DNA from: Gordonia bronchialis DSM 43247
GTDB lineage: Bacteria; Actinomycetota; Actinomycetes; Mycobacteriales; Mycobacteriaceae
DNA length: 64,000 bases
Reading direction: 5' to 3'
Assembly (NCBI RefSeq): GCF_000024785.1
Contig: NC_013441.1
Span: 3,534,001 to 3,598,000 of the forward strand
Shown: positions 17,414 through 26,333 of the stretch, piece by piece
How the letters are laid out: every line of letters starts with the position of its first letter
Position numbering within the stretch: the stretch's first letter is position 1
Translations under genes and position numbers: made by a program
Notes under the pieces: generated by a model
What the model was told of the DNA's origin: nothing
What the model saw: the letters and a program-made list of their open reading frames with translations, nothing else
Databases searched by the model: none

Positions 17414-17424
17414 CGCCCACCGAC
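17406..17424 (+). promoter_or_regulatory. Hairpin overlapping the leader Cys codons and stop
   Basis: GTCGGTG pairs perfectly with CACCGAC across a 5-nt loop (ACGCC). The left arm begins inside the second Cys codon and covers the stop codon, so a ribosome stalled at the Cys pair would prevent the stem forming. This gives a physical link between Cys-tRNA supply and the downstream genes. Confidence 0.6.
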
Positions 17425-17459
17425 CCCCTCCCGACCCCATCGCACCCAAGGAACCGTCG

Positions 17460-18047
17460 ATGACCTCAACCCTCTCGCGTGTGCCGTCCGATCGTCTTCT
17501 GCGCGGCGGCCTCGACACCACCCGGCGTCGTAGCCATCTACCCACCCGGCTCCGGCCCGCCGACCTCCTGCGCATCACCGACCAGTGCGTCGCCGACGTC
17601 CTCGACGGCATGCACGACGCCCTCCTCCCGACGGAATGGGACCCGGTGCACCGGTGGGCCACCCGCATCCACACCGACAACGACGTGGACGTCTGGCTGA
17701 TCAGTTGGACACCCGGCGAGTCGACCGAACTGCACGACCACGCCGGATCGCTCGGCGCCCTCACCGTGTTGTCGGGTTCGCTGCGCGAGTACCACTGGAC
17801 GGGCGATGATCTGGCTGTGCGCATTCTCGGCGAGGGCGATCAGGCCGCGTTCCCACTCGGGTGGGTGCACGACGTGATGCGTAATCCGCCGCCGGCCGAC
17901 GCCGCGCCCGCCGACGCCGAGATGTCGCCGGTCACCCTGAGCGTGCACGCGTACTCACCGCCGCTGACCGCGATGTCCTACTACGACGTCACCGAGGACG
18001 GCGCGCTTCGCCGCACCCGCACCGAGCTGACGGATCAGCCCGAATGA
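17460..18047 (+). CDS. Cysteine dioxygenase family protein
   Basis: Cupin-fold non-haem iron enzyme that oxidises cysteine to cysteine sulfinate. 195 residues. The iron-binding histidines are in STELHDHAGSLGALTVLSGSLREY (first cupin motif, ~residues 85-110) and LSVHAYSPPLTAMSYYD (~residues 160-178). Shine-Dalgarno AAGGA lies 7 nt before the ATG. Stop overlaps the start of the rhodanese gene (ATGA), so the pair forms a cysteine-sulfur catabolic operon, preceded by the Cys leader ORF. Other thiol dioxygenases are possible substrates-wise, but CDO is most likely. Confidence 0.9.
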   Translation: MTSTLSRVPSDRLLRGGLDTTRRRSHLPTRLRPADLLRITDQCVADVLDGMHDALLPTEWDPVHRWATRIHTDNDVDVWLISWTPGESTELHDHAGSLGALTVLSGSLREYHWTGDDLAVRILGEGDQAAFPLGWVHDVMRNPPPADAAPADAEMSPVTLSVHAYSPPLTAMSYYDVTEDGALRRTRTELTDQPE

Positions 18048-18460
18048 GCGCTCACACCTCGGTGGCGGCCGTGCCGCGGACCATCGATGACGTGCTGGCC
18101 GCCGCGCGCGCCCGGCTCCATCGTCTGCCCGCGAGCGAGGTGGCCGACGAGATCGCCGACGGCGCGATCCTGGTCGACATCCGGCCCGCCGCGCAGCGCA
18201 CCGAGGAGGGTGCGGCGCCGGGCGCCGTCGTCATCGAACGCAACGTGCTCGAGTGGCGTTGCGACCCCACCAGCGATGCGCGCATTCCCGCCGCCGTCGA
18301 CCACGACGTCCGCTGGATCATCCTCTGCTCGGAGGGCTACACCTCCAGCCTCGCTGCCGCCGCACTGCAGGAGCTGGGGCTGCATCGCGCCACCGACGTG
18401 ATCGGTGGGTACCAGGCGCTGAGCAGACTCGACACCCCGGGCACTGCATCTGCCGATTGA
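18044..18460 (+). CDS. Rhodanese-like sulfurtransferase
   Basis: 138 residues, single rhodanese domain. DGAILVDIRPAAQRTEEGAAPGA is the N-terminal CH2A-like motif and the active-site loop is LCSEGYTSS with the catalytic cysteine. Starts in the ATGA overlap with the cysteine dioxygenase gene. Probable role is handling persulfide sulfur coming from cysteine breakdown; this comes from context. Faces cofG with a 40-bp gap. Confidence 0.9.
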   Translation: MSAHTSVAAVPRTIDDVLAAARARLHRLPASEVADEIADGAILVDIRPAAQRTEEGAAPGAVVIERNVLEWRCDPTSDARIPAAVDHDVRWIILCSEGYTSSLAAAALQELGLHRATDVIGGYQALSRLDTPGTASAD

Positions 18461-18501
18461 GCCGGGTCGATCCCCCTGCGGGTGGAGCCGTCGCGTGCCG
18501 G

Positions 18502-19752
18502 TCAGGCGACCGCGGGCCAGGGCAGGCCCGCCGGTCGGGTGTCGGCGGCCAGACCTGTCGTCGGATCACTCAGTGCGGCAACGTGGTGTGCCAGGGCGGG
18601 ATCGATCCACCGATCGCCGGCGAGGACATACGGCGGCTGGGCGGTGATCCGTTCGGTGAGAACGAAACCCGACGCGGCGGTGATGTCGGCCAGCACGTCG
18701 AGGTTGGGCCAGGGACGTTCGGGATTCACGTGGTCGGGTGTCAGCGGCGAGACACCGCCCCAATCGTCGACGCCGGACGCGATGAGTGCGGCACACTCCG
18801 CTGCCGACACCAGATTCGGTGGCGCCTGGATGCGCATGTCCGCACCGAGGACGATGCGTGCCACGGCGACGGTGGCGAGGAACTCGCTCATCTCGGCGTC
18901 GGGTGTACCGCGCATGGCGGTGTCGGGCTTGGCGCGGAAGTTCTGCACGATCACCTCCTGCACGTGCCCGTGGTCGCGGTGCACCTCGGCGATGGCCAGC
19001 AACGATTCCGCCCGCTCCACAAGGCTTTCGCCGATGCCCACCAGGATGCCCGTGGTGAACGGGACACCCACCGCGCCGGCATCGCGCAGCACCTGCAACC
19101 GCACCAGCGGGTCCTTGTCGGGGCTGCCGTAATGCGGCTGCCCCTTCTCGGTGAACAACCGGCGCGACATCGTCTCGAGCATCATCCCCATCGACGGCGC
19201 CACCGGACGCAGCCGGGTCATCTCGTCGGCGCTCATCACGCCGGGGTTCAGGTGCGGAAGCAGACCGGTTTCCTCGAGGACGGCCACCGCGGCGGCCCGC
19301 ACGTACTCCAGCGTCGACGAGTACCCGCGCGCCGCCAACCAGTCGCCGGCCTGCCGCCACCGATCCTCCGGGCGATCCCCCAGAGTGAAAAGTGCTTCCT
19401 TGCAGCCCAGTTGCGCACCCCGGCGGGCGATGTCGACCACCTGATCGAGTTCGAGGTACATGCCCTCACCGGCGCGCGCCAGTTTGCCCGGCACCGTGAC
19501 GAAGGTGCAGTAGTGGCAGCGGTCGCGGCACAACCGGGTCAACGGGATGAAGACCTTGCGCGAATAGGTGATCTGACCGGCCCGGCCGACCGCGGCCAGA
19601 CCGGTGTCACGCAGATCGGCGGCGATCGCTTGCAGTTCCACCAGATCGGACCCCGAAGACGAGAGCAGCGCCGTCGCCTCGTCGAGCCCGATCGGTTCCC
19701 CGCTACGCGCCGCCTCGAGAGCGGCACGCACGGTCATCTGTTCACGCGTCAT
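18502..19752 (-). CDS. cofG: 7,8-didemethyl-8-hydroxy-5-deazariboflavin synthase subunit CofG
   Basis: Radical-SAM half of Fo synthase (F420 chromophore). 416 residues. The cluster motif is intact: CRDRCHYC (CxxxCxxC) at about residues 73-80. The rest is very close to the N-terminal half of mycobacterial Fbi[77 protein letters not shown]. In M. tuberculosis this domain is fused in front of CofH; here it is a separate gene at the end of the operon. ATG chosen with Shine-Dalgarno GAGGGAGA; it starts 11 bp inside the end of the monooxygenase gene. Confidence 0.94.
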   Translation of the reverse strand: MTREQMTVRAALEAARSGEPIGLDEATALLSSSGSDLVELQAIAADLRDTGLAAVGRAGQITYSRKVFIPLTRLCRDRCHYCTFVTVPGKLARAGEGMYLELDQVVDIARRGAQLGCKEALFTLGDRPEDRWRQAGDWLAARGYSSTLEYVRAAAVAVLEETGLLPHLNPGVMSADEMTRLRPVAPSMGMMLETMSRRLFTEKGQPHYGSPDKDPLVRLQVLRDAGAVGVPFTTGILVGIGESLVERAESLLAIAEVHRDHGHVQEVIVQNFRAKPDTAMRGTPDAEMSEFLATVAVARIVLGADMRIQAPPNLVSAAECAALIASGVDDWGGVSPLTPDHVNPERPWPNLDVLADITAASGFVLTERITAQPPYVLAGDRWIDPALAHHVAALSDPTTGLAADTRPAGLPWPAVA

Positions 19753-21331
19753 CGTGGGTCTCCCTCGTGACTCGACGTCGCCGGCACCCGATCGCCGACG
19801 CGGAACCCCCGGTGGAAAACGGTTCCGGATCGAAGGTGCCGTTGCGTTCGCGGAACGACTCCGCGGTACCCGGCCACAGCAGGGTGAGACGACCGCTGCG
19901 GGGGTCGACATACCAACTGTCGCAACCGGTCAGCCAGACCGTGGACGCGCTGCGTTCATCGATCTCCCGAGTGTAGGCCGCCTCGGCGTCGGCGCTCACC
20001 TCCAGCCATGTCGCGCCGGCGGCGTCGAGGTGATCGAGCGCGCCGAGCACATAGTGGAGTTGGGTCTCGATCATGTAGATGGCCGAGTTGTGGCCGAGCG
20101 CGGCATTGGGCCCGTCGAGTACGAAGAAGTTGGGGAATCCGCTGACGACGGTGGACGCATAGGACACCATGCCGTCGGCCCAGTGGTCGCGCAGCAGATG
20201 GCCGTCCCGGCCGGCGATACGTCCGGCGGCGGGCGGGCGGGCGGCTTCGAATCCCGTTGCCATGACCAGGATGTCGAGATCGTAGCGGCGCCCGCTGCGG
20301 GCAGTGGCCTTGCTCTCGGTGACCGAGGCGAGTGCGCTGGGCTCGAAGGTGACGTTCGGTTGTTGCAACGCCGGATAGAAGTCGTCGCTCAACAGGATCC
20401 GCTTGCAGCCGATCTCGTAGCCGGGGGTCAGCGCCGCACGTAGCTGCGGGTCCGCCACCTGGGTGTGCAGTTGTGTGTGCGCCCGGGCGCGGATCTCATC
20501 GATGTCGGGGTGGAGTCCGAGGCGCTGCCGGAAGGCTCGATCGGCGTCGCGAAGCATGTTCTCGCGCACCGCATTCGCAGTATCCGGGTCGAGCATCGCG
20601 GCACGCTCGGCGTCGGAGTAGGGGCGATCGTCCCGCGGCACCACATACGGCGGGGTGCGACTGAAGACGACGAGTTCCTCGGCAACCCGCGCGAGATGCG
20701 GAATGACCTGTACCGCAGACGCTCCGGTACCGACCACGCCGATCCGTGCGCCCTCGACCTCGAGCGCGTCATCCCATTCCGCGGTGTGCACGACCTGTCC
20801 CGGAAAGCTCCCGAGTCCCTCGATCTCGGGCAGCCGCGGCTCGGACAACCGGCCGACCGCCATCACCAGACTGCGCGCCCGGATCGCATACGTACCCGGT
20901 ACCCCGGTGCCGTCACCGCAACCCGACGACGTCGTGGTGATCTCCCAAACATGCTCTGCCGCATCCCAGTTCGCGGCGCAGAGCGCGGCGCCGAAGCGGA
21001 TGTGGGGCCGCAGTCCCTCGTCGTCGACGGTCTGCTCGAGGTAACGCCGGATCTCCGCCCCGCTCGGATAGACCGACCGCCAGTCGGCCGGCGGCCGGAA
21101 CGAGAACGAGTACAGATGCGCGGGAATGTCACAGGCGATACCGGGATAGGTGTTGTCGCGCCATGTTCCCCCGACCGCATCGGCACGTTCGAGCACCACG
21201 AAGGATTCCCGGCCCCGCCGCGCGAGCAGGGTCGCCATGCCCAGACCGGCAAATCCCGCGCCGATGATCGCGACGTCGACCACCGGCGGCCGACGAGTCG
21301 CGGTCGCGGCCTGCACGTGCACTGCGGTCAT
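19742..21331 (-). CDS. Type I Baeyer-Villiger-like flavin monooxygenase
   Basis: 529-residue FAD/NADPH monooxygenase. FAD-binding Rossmann motif GAGFAGLG at residues ~24-31, the Baeyer-Villiger fingerprint [12 protein letters not shown] (FxGxxxHxxxW then D) around residue 180, NADPH-binding GTGASAVQV near residue 203 and the C-terminal ATGFEA motif. It is inserted between cofH-like and cofG, overlapping the first by 4 bp (ATGA) and the second by 11 bp, so all three are co-translated. Substrate unknown: ketone oxidation, or a step tied to deazaflavin chemistry, are both open. A C-terminal basic tail ([13 protein letters not shown]) is formed where it overlaps cofG. Confidence 0.9.
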   Translation of the reverse strand: MTAVHVQAATATRRPPVVDVAIIGAGFAGLGMATLLARRGRESFVVLERADAVGGTWRDNTYPGIACDIPAHLYSFSFRPPADWRSVYPSGAEIRRYLEQTVDDEGLRPHIRFGAALCAANWDAAEHVWEITTTSSGCGDGTGVPGTYAIRARSLVMAVGRLSEPRLPEIEGLGSFPGQVVHTAEWDDALEVEGARIGVVGTGASAVQVIPHLARVAEELVVFSRTPPYVVPRDDRPYSDAERAAMLDPDTANAVRENMLRDADRAFRQRLGLHPDIDEIRARAHTQLHTQVADPQLRAALTPGYEIGCKRILLSDDFYPALQQPNVTFEPSALASVTESKATARSGRRYDLDILVMATGFEAARPPAAGRIAGRDGHLLRDHWADGMVSYASTVVSGFPNFFVLDGPNAALGHNSAIYMIETQLHYVLGALDHLDAAGATWLEVSADAEAAYTREIDERSASTVWLTGCDSWYVDPRSGRLTLLWPGTAESFRERNGTFDPEPFSTGGSASAIGCRRRRVTRETHDDA

Positions 21332-22446
21332 GGTCGGACCTGCGGAATCTGCAGCAGCCGGTCCGCGGCGGGATCACCGTAACCGGTGGTCCGCTGTCGC
21401 GGCGTTCGTCCCGCGCGGTCGGCGATCGCCACGACGTCGTCGACGGTCAGCACCCGGCCGGCTTCGGCACCGGCCGCCGGATTCAGCTCACCGTCGAGTA
21501 GCAGCCCACCGATGTCGTCGGCACCACCGCGCAGGACACGGTCCACCACCGGGGCGTCGAGCTTGGTCCAGGCCACCTGCAGATGATCGATGTGCCCGAG
21601 AGTCATCAGCCGGGCGACCGCGTGCAGGGCGCGGGTCTCGCGTTCGCCGGGTCCGGCCACGGCGACACCGGCCAGATGCGGACCGGCATTGGCGGGCAGC
21701 ATCGGCATCAGGATGAGTTCGGTGAATCCGCGGGTCCGTTCGGCGATGCGGTTGAGCAGGCGCAGATGGGCCACCTGCTGCGACGGGGTCTCCACGTGTC
21801 CGTACAACATCGTCGCGGTGGAGAACAATCCCGCCTGGTGAGCGGCCTCGATCGATTCGACCCACTGCGCCACCGACAGCGCCGGGGGGCCGCCGGCGAG
21901 AACGGCGCGGACCTCGTCGTCGAGGATCTGCGCGGCCGTCCCGGGAACCGAACCCAGACCGGCCGCCCGGGCGCGACGCAGATAGTCCGGCAGACCCACT
22001 CCCATCCGGGCGGCACCGTCGCGGATCTCGGCGGGACGGTACGCATGCAGATGCAGATCCGGCCCCTCAGCGGCGATCCGTTCGACGAGGCGCAGGTAGC
22101 CGTCCGGAGCTGCGTCGGCCGGGAGCGGGCCCTGCATGCAGATCTCGGTGGCACCGAGGTCGACCGCTTCGACGACGAGGTCCTCGAGACCGTCTCCGAG
22201 GGCGGCGACCGCCGCGGTGTCGAAGTTGCGGTTGACCACAAAGGTGAGACTCCGCCCGTCGGTCACCTCGGCGCGCACGGTGTCGGCGAGATCGCACAGG
22301 TCGTCGAGCTCGGCCTCGGCGGCACCGAGGAGCGTGATCGCATCCGCGTCATCGAGCGCCGACGGGTCCTGACGTGCCCGCCGCAACGCATTTCGGACAT
22401 CGTCGACCGGGGCGCGGATGTCCGAAGCCCACGCACGCAGCACCAT
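21328..22446 (-). CDS. CofH-like protein lacking the radical-SAM cluster motif
   Basis: 372 residues, homologous along most of its length to the CofH half of FbiC: LTFVVNRN, GATEICMQG, LHLHAYRPAEI, GSVPGTAAQILDDEVRAVL, MLYGHVETPSQQVAHL, and the C-terminal PRQRTTGYG. Between VVNRN and GATEICMQG the family has ~50 residues including CxxxCxxC; here only FDTAAVAALGDGLEDLVVEAVDL is present, so no [4Fe-4S] ligands remain. The frame is continuous, so this is not a frameshift. Later substrate-site blocks also differ (LMPMLPANAG for the usual LPFVHQN). TAGGGT lies 7 nt before the ATG (leaderless). It cannot be a working radical-SAM enzyme as read. Confidence 0.85.
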   Translation of the reverse strand: MVLRAWASDIRAPVDDVRNALRRARQDPSALDDADAITLLGAAEAELDDLCDLADTVRAEVTDGRSLTFVVNRNFDTAAVAALGDGLEDLVVEAVDLGATEICMQGPLPADAAPDGYLRLVERIAAEGPDLHLHAYRPAEIRDGAARMGVGLPDYLRRARAAGLGSVPGTAAQILDDEVRAVLAGGPPALSVAQWVESIEAAHQAGLFSTATMLYGHVETPSQQVAHLRLLNRIAERTRGFTELILMPMLPANAGPHLAGVAVAGPGERETRALHAVARLMTLGHIDHLQVAWTKLDAPVVDRVLRGGADDIGGLLLDGELNPAAGAEAGRVLTVDDVVAIADRAGRTPRQRTTGYGDPAADRLLQIPQVRP

Positions 22447-22453
22447 GCTCAAC

Positions 22454-22459
22454 ACCCTA
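22454..22459 (-). promoter_or_regulatory. -10 element of a leaderless promoter for the cofH-like operon
   Basis: TAGGGT on the minus strand, 7 nt before the ATG of the CofH-like gene, with no ribosome site. It would drive cofH-like, the monooxygenase and cofG. Confidence 0.55.
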
Positions 22460-22498
22460 GATGAGTGAATCCCGGGGATGTGACCGGCGTATTGTCCG

Positions 22499-22738
22499 GT
22501 GGCCCCGTCGCGTGTCCGATCCCGCTGCGTGGAGGCGCCTGTCGGAGTGTTGTTCGTTCTGAGTTCGTCGATGCGCATGGCCGCTGCTGCGCGTGCCGGC
22601 TCAATTTCAGGTGCGGTCATCTCACCTGCCGTCCCACGCACACGGACTTTCGGACAGTTCCCAGGCCTGGCGATCCCCGACGATTTCGACACGCCACCAC
22701 CCGACGACGAACTGGCCGCCTGGGAAGCGCGCGGGTGA
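22499..22738 (+). CDS. Probable degenerate antitoxin (Phd/YefM-type C-terminus)
   Basis: Up to 79 codons from a GTG, or 55 from an internal ATG at 22571. Only the C-terminal 30 residues (RTFGQFPGLAIPDDFDTPPPDDELAAWE) look like a Phd/YefM or VapB antitoxin tail, the part that wraps the PIN toxin. The N-terminal DNA-binding fold expected before it cannot be recognised in any frame. Its stop overlaps the vapC GTG (GTGA). It may be a truncated antitoxin that still neutralises the toxin, or a decaying gene. Confidence 0.5.
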   Translation: MAPSRVRSRCVEAPVGVLFVLSSSMRMAAAARAGSISGAVISPAVPRTRTFGQFPGLAIPDDFDTPPPDDELAAWEARG

Positions 22739-23130
22739 GCGCCGTCCTGCTCGATACCAACGCTCTCCTGTGGCTCGTCACCGCGCCCGAGCGTATCGCC
22801 GCACCCGCGCTGTCTGTGCTCGAGAATCCGGTCAACGAATTGTTCGTCTCCGCGGCGTCGGCATGGGAGATCGCGATCAAGACCCGACTGGGACGCCTCG
22901 ACGGCACCGGAATCCTCTCGAGCTGGACGGACATGCTCGACACCACGACCGCGCACGAACTCGCGATGGATTCGGCCGACGCGATCCTGGCAGGCCGACT
23001 GACGTGGGACGACCGCGACCCGTTCGACCGCATGATCGTCGCGCTGGCAACGCTGCGCGGACTGGCGATCGCCACCAGCGACCGAACCATCCGTGCAGCA
23101 GCGATGACACCGGTCATCGTCACCGGATAG
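22735..23130 (+). CDS. vapC: PIN-domain toxin VapC
   Basis: 131 residues. All PIN-domain acidic positions are present: LLDTNALLWL at the N-terminus, SAASAWEIAIKTRLG, DRDPFDRMIVALA and IATSDRTIR. PIN toxins cut tRNA or rRNA with Mg ions. GTG start overlapping the antitoxin stop. Located between the fbiC-like locus and the mshB unit, a spot where M. tuberculosis carries PE/PPE genes, so the module was probably inserted. The TGG-rich neighbour gene is convergent 15 bp away. Confidence 0.87.
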   Translation: MSAVLLDTNALLWLVTAPERIAAPALSVLENPVNELFVSAASAWEIAIKTRLGRLDGTGILSSWTDMLDTTTAHELAMDSADAILAGRLTWDDRDPFDRMIVALATLRGLAIATSDRTIRAAAMTPVIVTG

Positions 23131-23145
23131 TCCACCCGATCCAGG

Positions 23146-23535
23146 TCAGCGCCGAGGACTCCGCGCCCGGTCGCCGGCCGGCAGCCGGCCCGACCAGATG
23201 AGTGCCGCCGGCAGTCCGCCACCCAGGAGCAACAACAGCATCGTCGGAATCGCGAGACCGGTGTCGGAGGCCAGCAAGACGTCGCCACCGGGTCCGGGTA
23301 CGGCTCCGACGAACACGCCGAGCACCCAGCCGGCGAGCGGTGCGAATCGCCACGCCGACGCCGTGTACCCGGCCGCCAGCCAGAGCAGCACACAGTTCGC
23401 CAAACCGGCGAGCACTGCGGCCACCGGCACCGCCACCCCGCCGAACCGCAGGTAGGCGAACGAGAGCGAGAGAACACCGATCACCACGCCGTCGACGACG
23501 AGCAGCGCGAGCATGATCCGGTCGATCGGGCGCAT
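23146..23535 (-). CDS. Conserved membrane protein (Rv1171-like)
   Basis: 129 residues with four predicted membrane helices (about residues 7-30, 33-57, 64-80 and 90-112) and a basic tail. No motif gives a function. It shares one base with the mshB stop (TGATG), and the same partner follows mshB in mycobacteria, so it is likely translated with mshB. Confidence 0.78.
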   Translation of the reverse strand: MRPIDRIMLALLVVDGVVIGVLSLSFAYLRFGGVAVPVAAVLAGLANCVLLWLAAGYTASAWRFAPLAGWVLGVFVGAVPGPGGDVLLASDTGLAIPTMLLLLLGGGLPAALIWSGRLPAGDRARSPRR

Positions 23536-24416
23536 CAGCCGATTCCGTCGAACAGATCCGTCTCGCGGGGACCGGCCACCGCGGCCGCATCGACCCGGAT
23601 GAAGTGCTCGTGGCCGAAAATCGGCTGAACGATGTTGTTGGACAAGGCGTATTCGGTTCCCGACGGTGCGACGGTCACCTGGGTGGCGTGCGCGGCGAGC
23701 GCGGCCACCTTGCGGTCGTACTGTGTCCGCACGTCGATCTCGGCGGTCACCATCGCGTCGGGGTAGCTGGGTAGTTCGCCCGGTCCGGGCATCCGCCAGC
23801 CATCGGGTACGCGGCGGGCCGCCGCCACGAGCCCGGCCTGCAGAGCGGAGTGTTCGGTGACCGACTCGTAGACCTTGATCTGTTCCGGCCTCGACGCCGC
23901 CACCCGGGCGAGCGCGGCCGCGGTGACCTCGTGCACGAGTTTGTGGTCGGGGTGGCCGTAGGTGCCCGCGCTGTCGTAGGTGATCACGACCTGCGGGGCG
24001 AAGGACTCGAGAATGTCGGTGAGGACCCCGACCGGTTCGTCGAAGCCGGCGTTGACCAGGGCGCGCGGATGTCGGGCCGCCGCCGATCCGGCCATACCCG
24101 AGTCACGCCAGCGTCCGGCGCCGCCCAGAAACCACGGCTGCACCGGGGAACCACCGGGCGGGCTGAGCGCGGCCAGCGCACCGGTGAGCTCGCCGATCCG
24201 GAAACCACCGAGCTGATCGGCACCACCGTCGGCGACCAGTTGCGCCCACCGGTCCCCGATCACCTCACCCTCCTCACCCAGCGTGAACGTCAGCACCCGG
24301 ACGTCGACGCCCTCGTCGAGGTAGCGGGCGATGGTGCCGCCGGTCATGATCGTCTCGTCGTCGGGATGGGCATGCACCAGCAACATGCGCCGATCGCCGG
24401 CCGCGGATGCGCTCAC
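23535..24416 (-). CDS. mshB: GlcNAc-inositol deacetylase MshB (mycothiol biosynthesis)
   Basis: Zinc deacetylase that removes acetate from GlcNAc-Ins in mycothiol synthesis. 293 residues. LmbE/PIG-L fold motif HAHPDDE near residue 14, MTGGTIARYL, TFTLGEEGEVIGDRWAQL and the third metal-binding histidine in GTYGHPDHKLVHEV. GTG start overlaps the stop of the LpqW-like gene by 4 bp (GTGA). Presence shows the organism uses mycothiol. Confident orthologue of Rv1170. Confidence 0.95.
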   Translation of the reverse strand: MSASAAGDRRMLLVHAHPDDETIMTGGTIARYLDEGVDVRVLTFTLGEEGEVIGDRWAQLVADGGADQLGGFRIGELTGALAALSPPGGSPVQPWFLGGAGRWRDSGMAGSAAARHPRALVNAGFDEPVGVLTDILESFAPQVVITYDSAGTYGHPDHKLVHEVTAAALARVAASRPEQIKVYESVTEHSALQAGLVAAARRVPDGWRMPGPGELPSYPDAMVTAEIDVRTQYDRKVAALAAHATQVTVAPSGTEYALSNNIVQPIFGHEHFIRVDAAAVAGPRETDLFDGIG

Positions 24417-26257
24417 CCGATGTCCCAGGTGCCGGCCGTACCGAAGATCGAGACCTGGATCGGCCCGGACACCGGCACACCGACGACGCTCGGGGTGGTT
24501 CCGGTGACCAGGGAGTCCTGGTAGAGCGGCAGGTAGATGGCCGCACCGGCGAGCAATGGCTCGGCGATGGTCAGCGTTTCCAGCGGGTCCTCCTGCGAGA
24601 GCGCCTGACGGGCCAGCTCGATCAGCCGGGCATCACACAGTCCCGAGATGTTGCTCGCGTAGCTGTTGTCCGCGTCCGCATCGCTCGGCGCGACGCTGGT
24701 CGGGGTCGGCGGCGTGCTCAGCGACGGTTCGGTGCCCGGCTTGGGCTGGTCGCAATCCACCTGGGAGGCCAATGACGCGGCCGGCGGGACACCCAGCCCG
24801 TTCCACCCGACGACGACGTCGACGCGCTGCCGGGTCAGGGCGGTGCCGTACAGCTCGCTGTTGGGCATGGTCAACACCTGGCCGCGGATGCCCGCACCGC
24901 GCAGCTGGTCGACGATGCTCGCGGCGGCCGCTGTGGACCGCGGATCACCGCTGACCGCTCCGACGCGCACGACGAGGTCCCGGCCGTCCTTCTGGTACGG
25001 GGCGATACCCGCGGGCAGCGGACGGATCTCGCCGTCCTCGGTCGCCCCCTTCGGAGTGGGCACACCCTTGCGGTACCCGGCCTCGGCGAGCAGCCCGCCG
25101 AGCTGCGCGGGGGTCGGCCGTGGTCGGTTCACCGGGGTGTAGCCGGGATCGGACGGCGCGAACACGGTGTTGGCGTACTGGGTGACCGACCAGTCCCCCG
25201 CGCCGGCGTAGGTCGTCAGTTGCGGGTCGACCAGCCCGAGGATCGCGCGGCGGACCGGCAGCGAGGCCATCGTCGTCGTCCGGGCGTTGATGCTGATGCC
25301 CAGCGACCGCGCACTCAGATTGCGCTGGATCGTGAGGCCGGGAACCGCGGCGAGTTGGGCCTGGGTGCCCGGTCCGGCACCGAGCGCGACGACCGACGAG
25401 TCACCCGACCGCACCGAATCGAGCATCTGCGAGGTACTGCCCGCGCGGCGCAGCACGATCTGATCCAGACGCGACGGCGTCACCCAGTAGCGGTCGTTGC
25501 GTGCCAGCCGCACCTCGTCGCGGGTGGTGTCGATGCCGACGATCGCAAACGGGCCGGCCGAGACGGGCTTGCCGCTGTCCATACCGGTCTGGAATCCGGC
25601 CGGCGCGCCCTTGAGCACGTGACTCGGCAGCAGGCCGGTGAACAGTTCGCGCCACGCCGGGTAGGGCTGCGCGAAGGTCACGTTGACGACCTTGCCGCCC
25701 TCCCGGGACTGCACCGAGTCGATCAGCCGATAACCGGCCGGCGCAACCACATTGGGTTGCCGTGACATCTGCTGCCACAGGTAGCTGAAGTCGTCACCGG
25801 TCACCGGCAGACCGTCGGACCACTGGGCGTCGGTGTGGATGCGGTAGATGACGGTGAACGGACGCTGCGAGGTCACCTCCGCCGAGGTGACGAAGTCCTT
25901 CTGCAGTTCCCACCGCACACCGTCGGGCGTCTGCACGGGCGCGAATGCGCTGGGCAGCGTCATCGCGGCGATCGCGGTGGTCACCGGGCTCTGATCGGCG
26001 GCGATATGCGGATTGAACCCCGCGCCGACGGAGTCCGTCGCGACGTAGACGGTCTTCGCGTTCGGGTACTCGGTGGGCGTCGGCAACGGACCGGTATCGC
26101 GAACCGGCGGCGGCGGATCCGCCGTACACGCCGACAGCGCCAGCGAGAATGCCACCGCCACGACGGCCAGCGACCACCACCGTCGAGCGCCGGTCCTCTT
26201 CCCGGAGCGGCGCGCCCGTGTCCTCGACCTCTCCGCACGCATATCGGTCACCCCCAT
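24413..26257 (-). CDS. lpqW: LpqW-like lipoprotein, family-5 extracellular solute-binding fold
   Basis: 614-residue lipoprotein. Basic N-terminus and hydrophobic helix lead to lipobox LSAC with the modified Cys at residue 44 (counting from the ATG at 26257; an ATG five codons later is also possible). The remainder is an oligopeptide-binding SBP_bac_5 fold (QWSDGLPVTGDDFSYLWQQM, YPAWRELFTGLLPSHVL). In mycobacteria LpqW (Rv1166) does not import peptides but balances PIM versus lipoarabinomannan synthesis. No ABC permease is adjacent, which fits a regulatory role. It overlaps mshB by 4 bp. Confidence 0.88.
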   Translation of the reverse strand: MGVTDMRAERSRTRARRSGKRTGARRWWSLAVVAVAFSLALSACTADPPPPVRDTGPLPTPTEYPNAKTVYVATDSVGAGFNPHIAADQSPVTTAIAAMTLPSAFAPVQTPDGVRWELQKDFVTSAEVTSQRPFTVIYRIHTDAQWSDGLPVTGDDFSYLWQQMSRQPNVVAPAGYRLIDSVQSREGGKVVNVTFAQPYPAWRELFTGLLPSHVLKGAPAGFQTGMDSGKPVSAGPFAIVGIDTTRDEVRLARNDRYWVTPSRLDQIVLRRAGSTSQMLDSVRSGDSSVVALGAGPGTQAQLAAVPGLTIQRNLSARSLGISINARTTTMASLPVRRAILGLVDPQLTTYAGAGDWSVTQYANTVFAPSDPGYTPVNRPRPTPAQLGGLLAEAGYRKGVPTPKGATEDGEIRPLPAGIAPYQKDGRDLVVRVGAVSGDPRSTAAAASIVDQLRGAGIRGQVLTMPNSELYGTALTRQRVDVVVGWNGLGVPPAASLASQVDCDQPKPGTEPSLSTPPTPTSVAPSDADADNSYASNISGLCDARLIELARQALSQEDPLETLTIAEPLLAGAAIYLPLYQDSLVTGTTPSVVGVPVSGPIQVSIFGTAGTWDIG

Positions 26258-26333
26258 ACAGCCTGTCCTGCGCCGCCCGGGTCCTCGGGTGCGCGGCGCA
26301 CTCGCACACCCTCGCCGGACCCTGTCGCGGCGA

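Noticed and set aside
21328..22446. Frameshift as cause of missing CofH cluster
   Set aside because: Homology continues in the same frame on both sides, so no indel that shifts the frame explains it.
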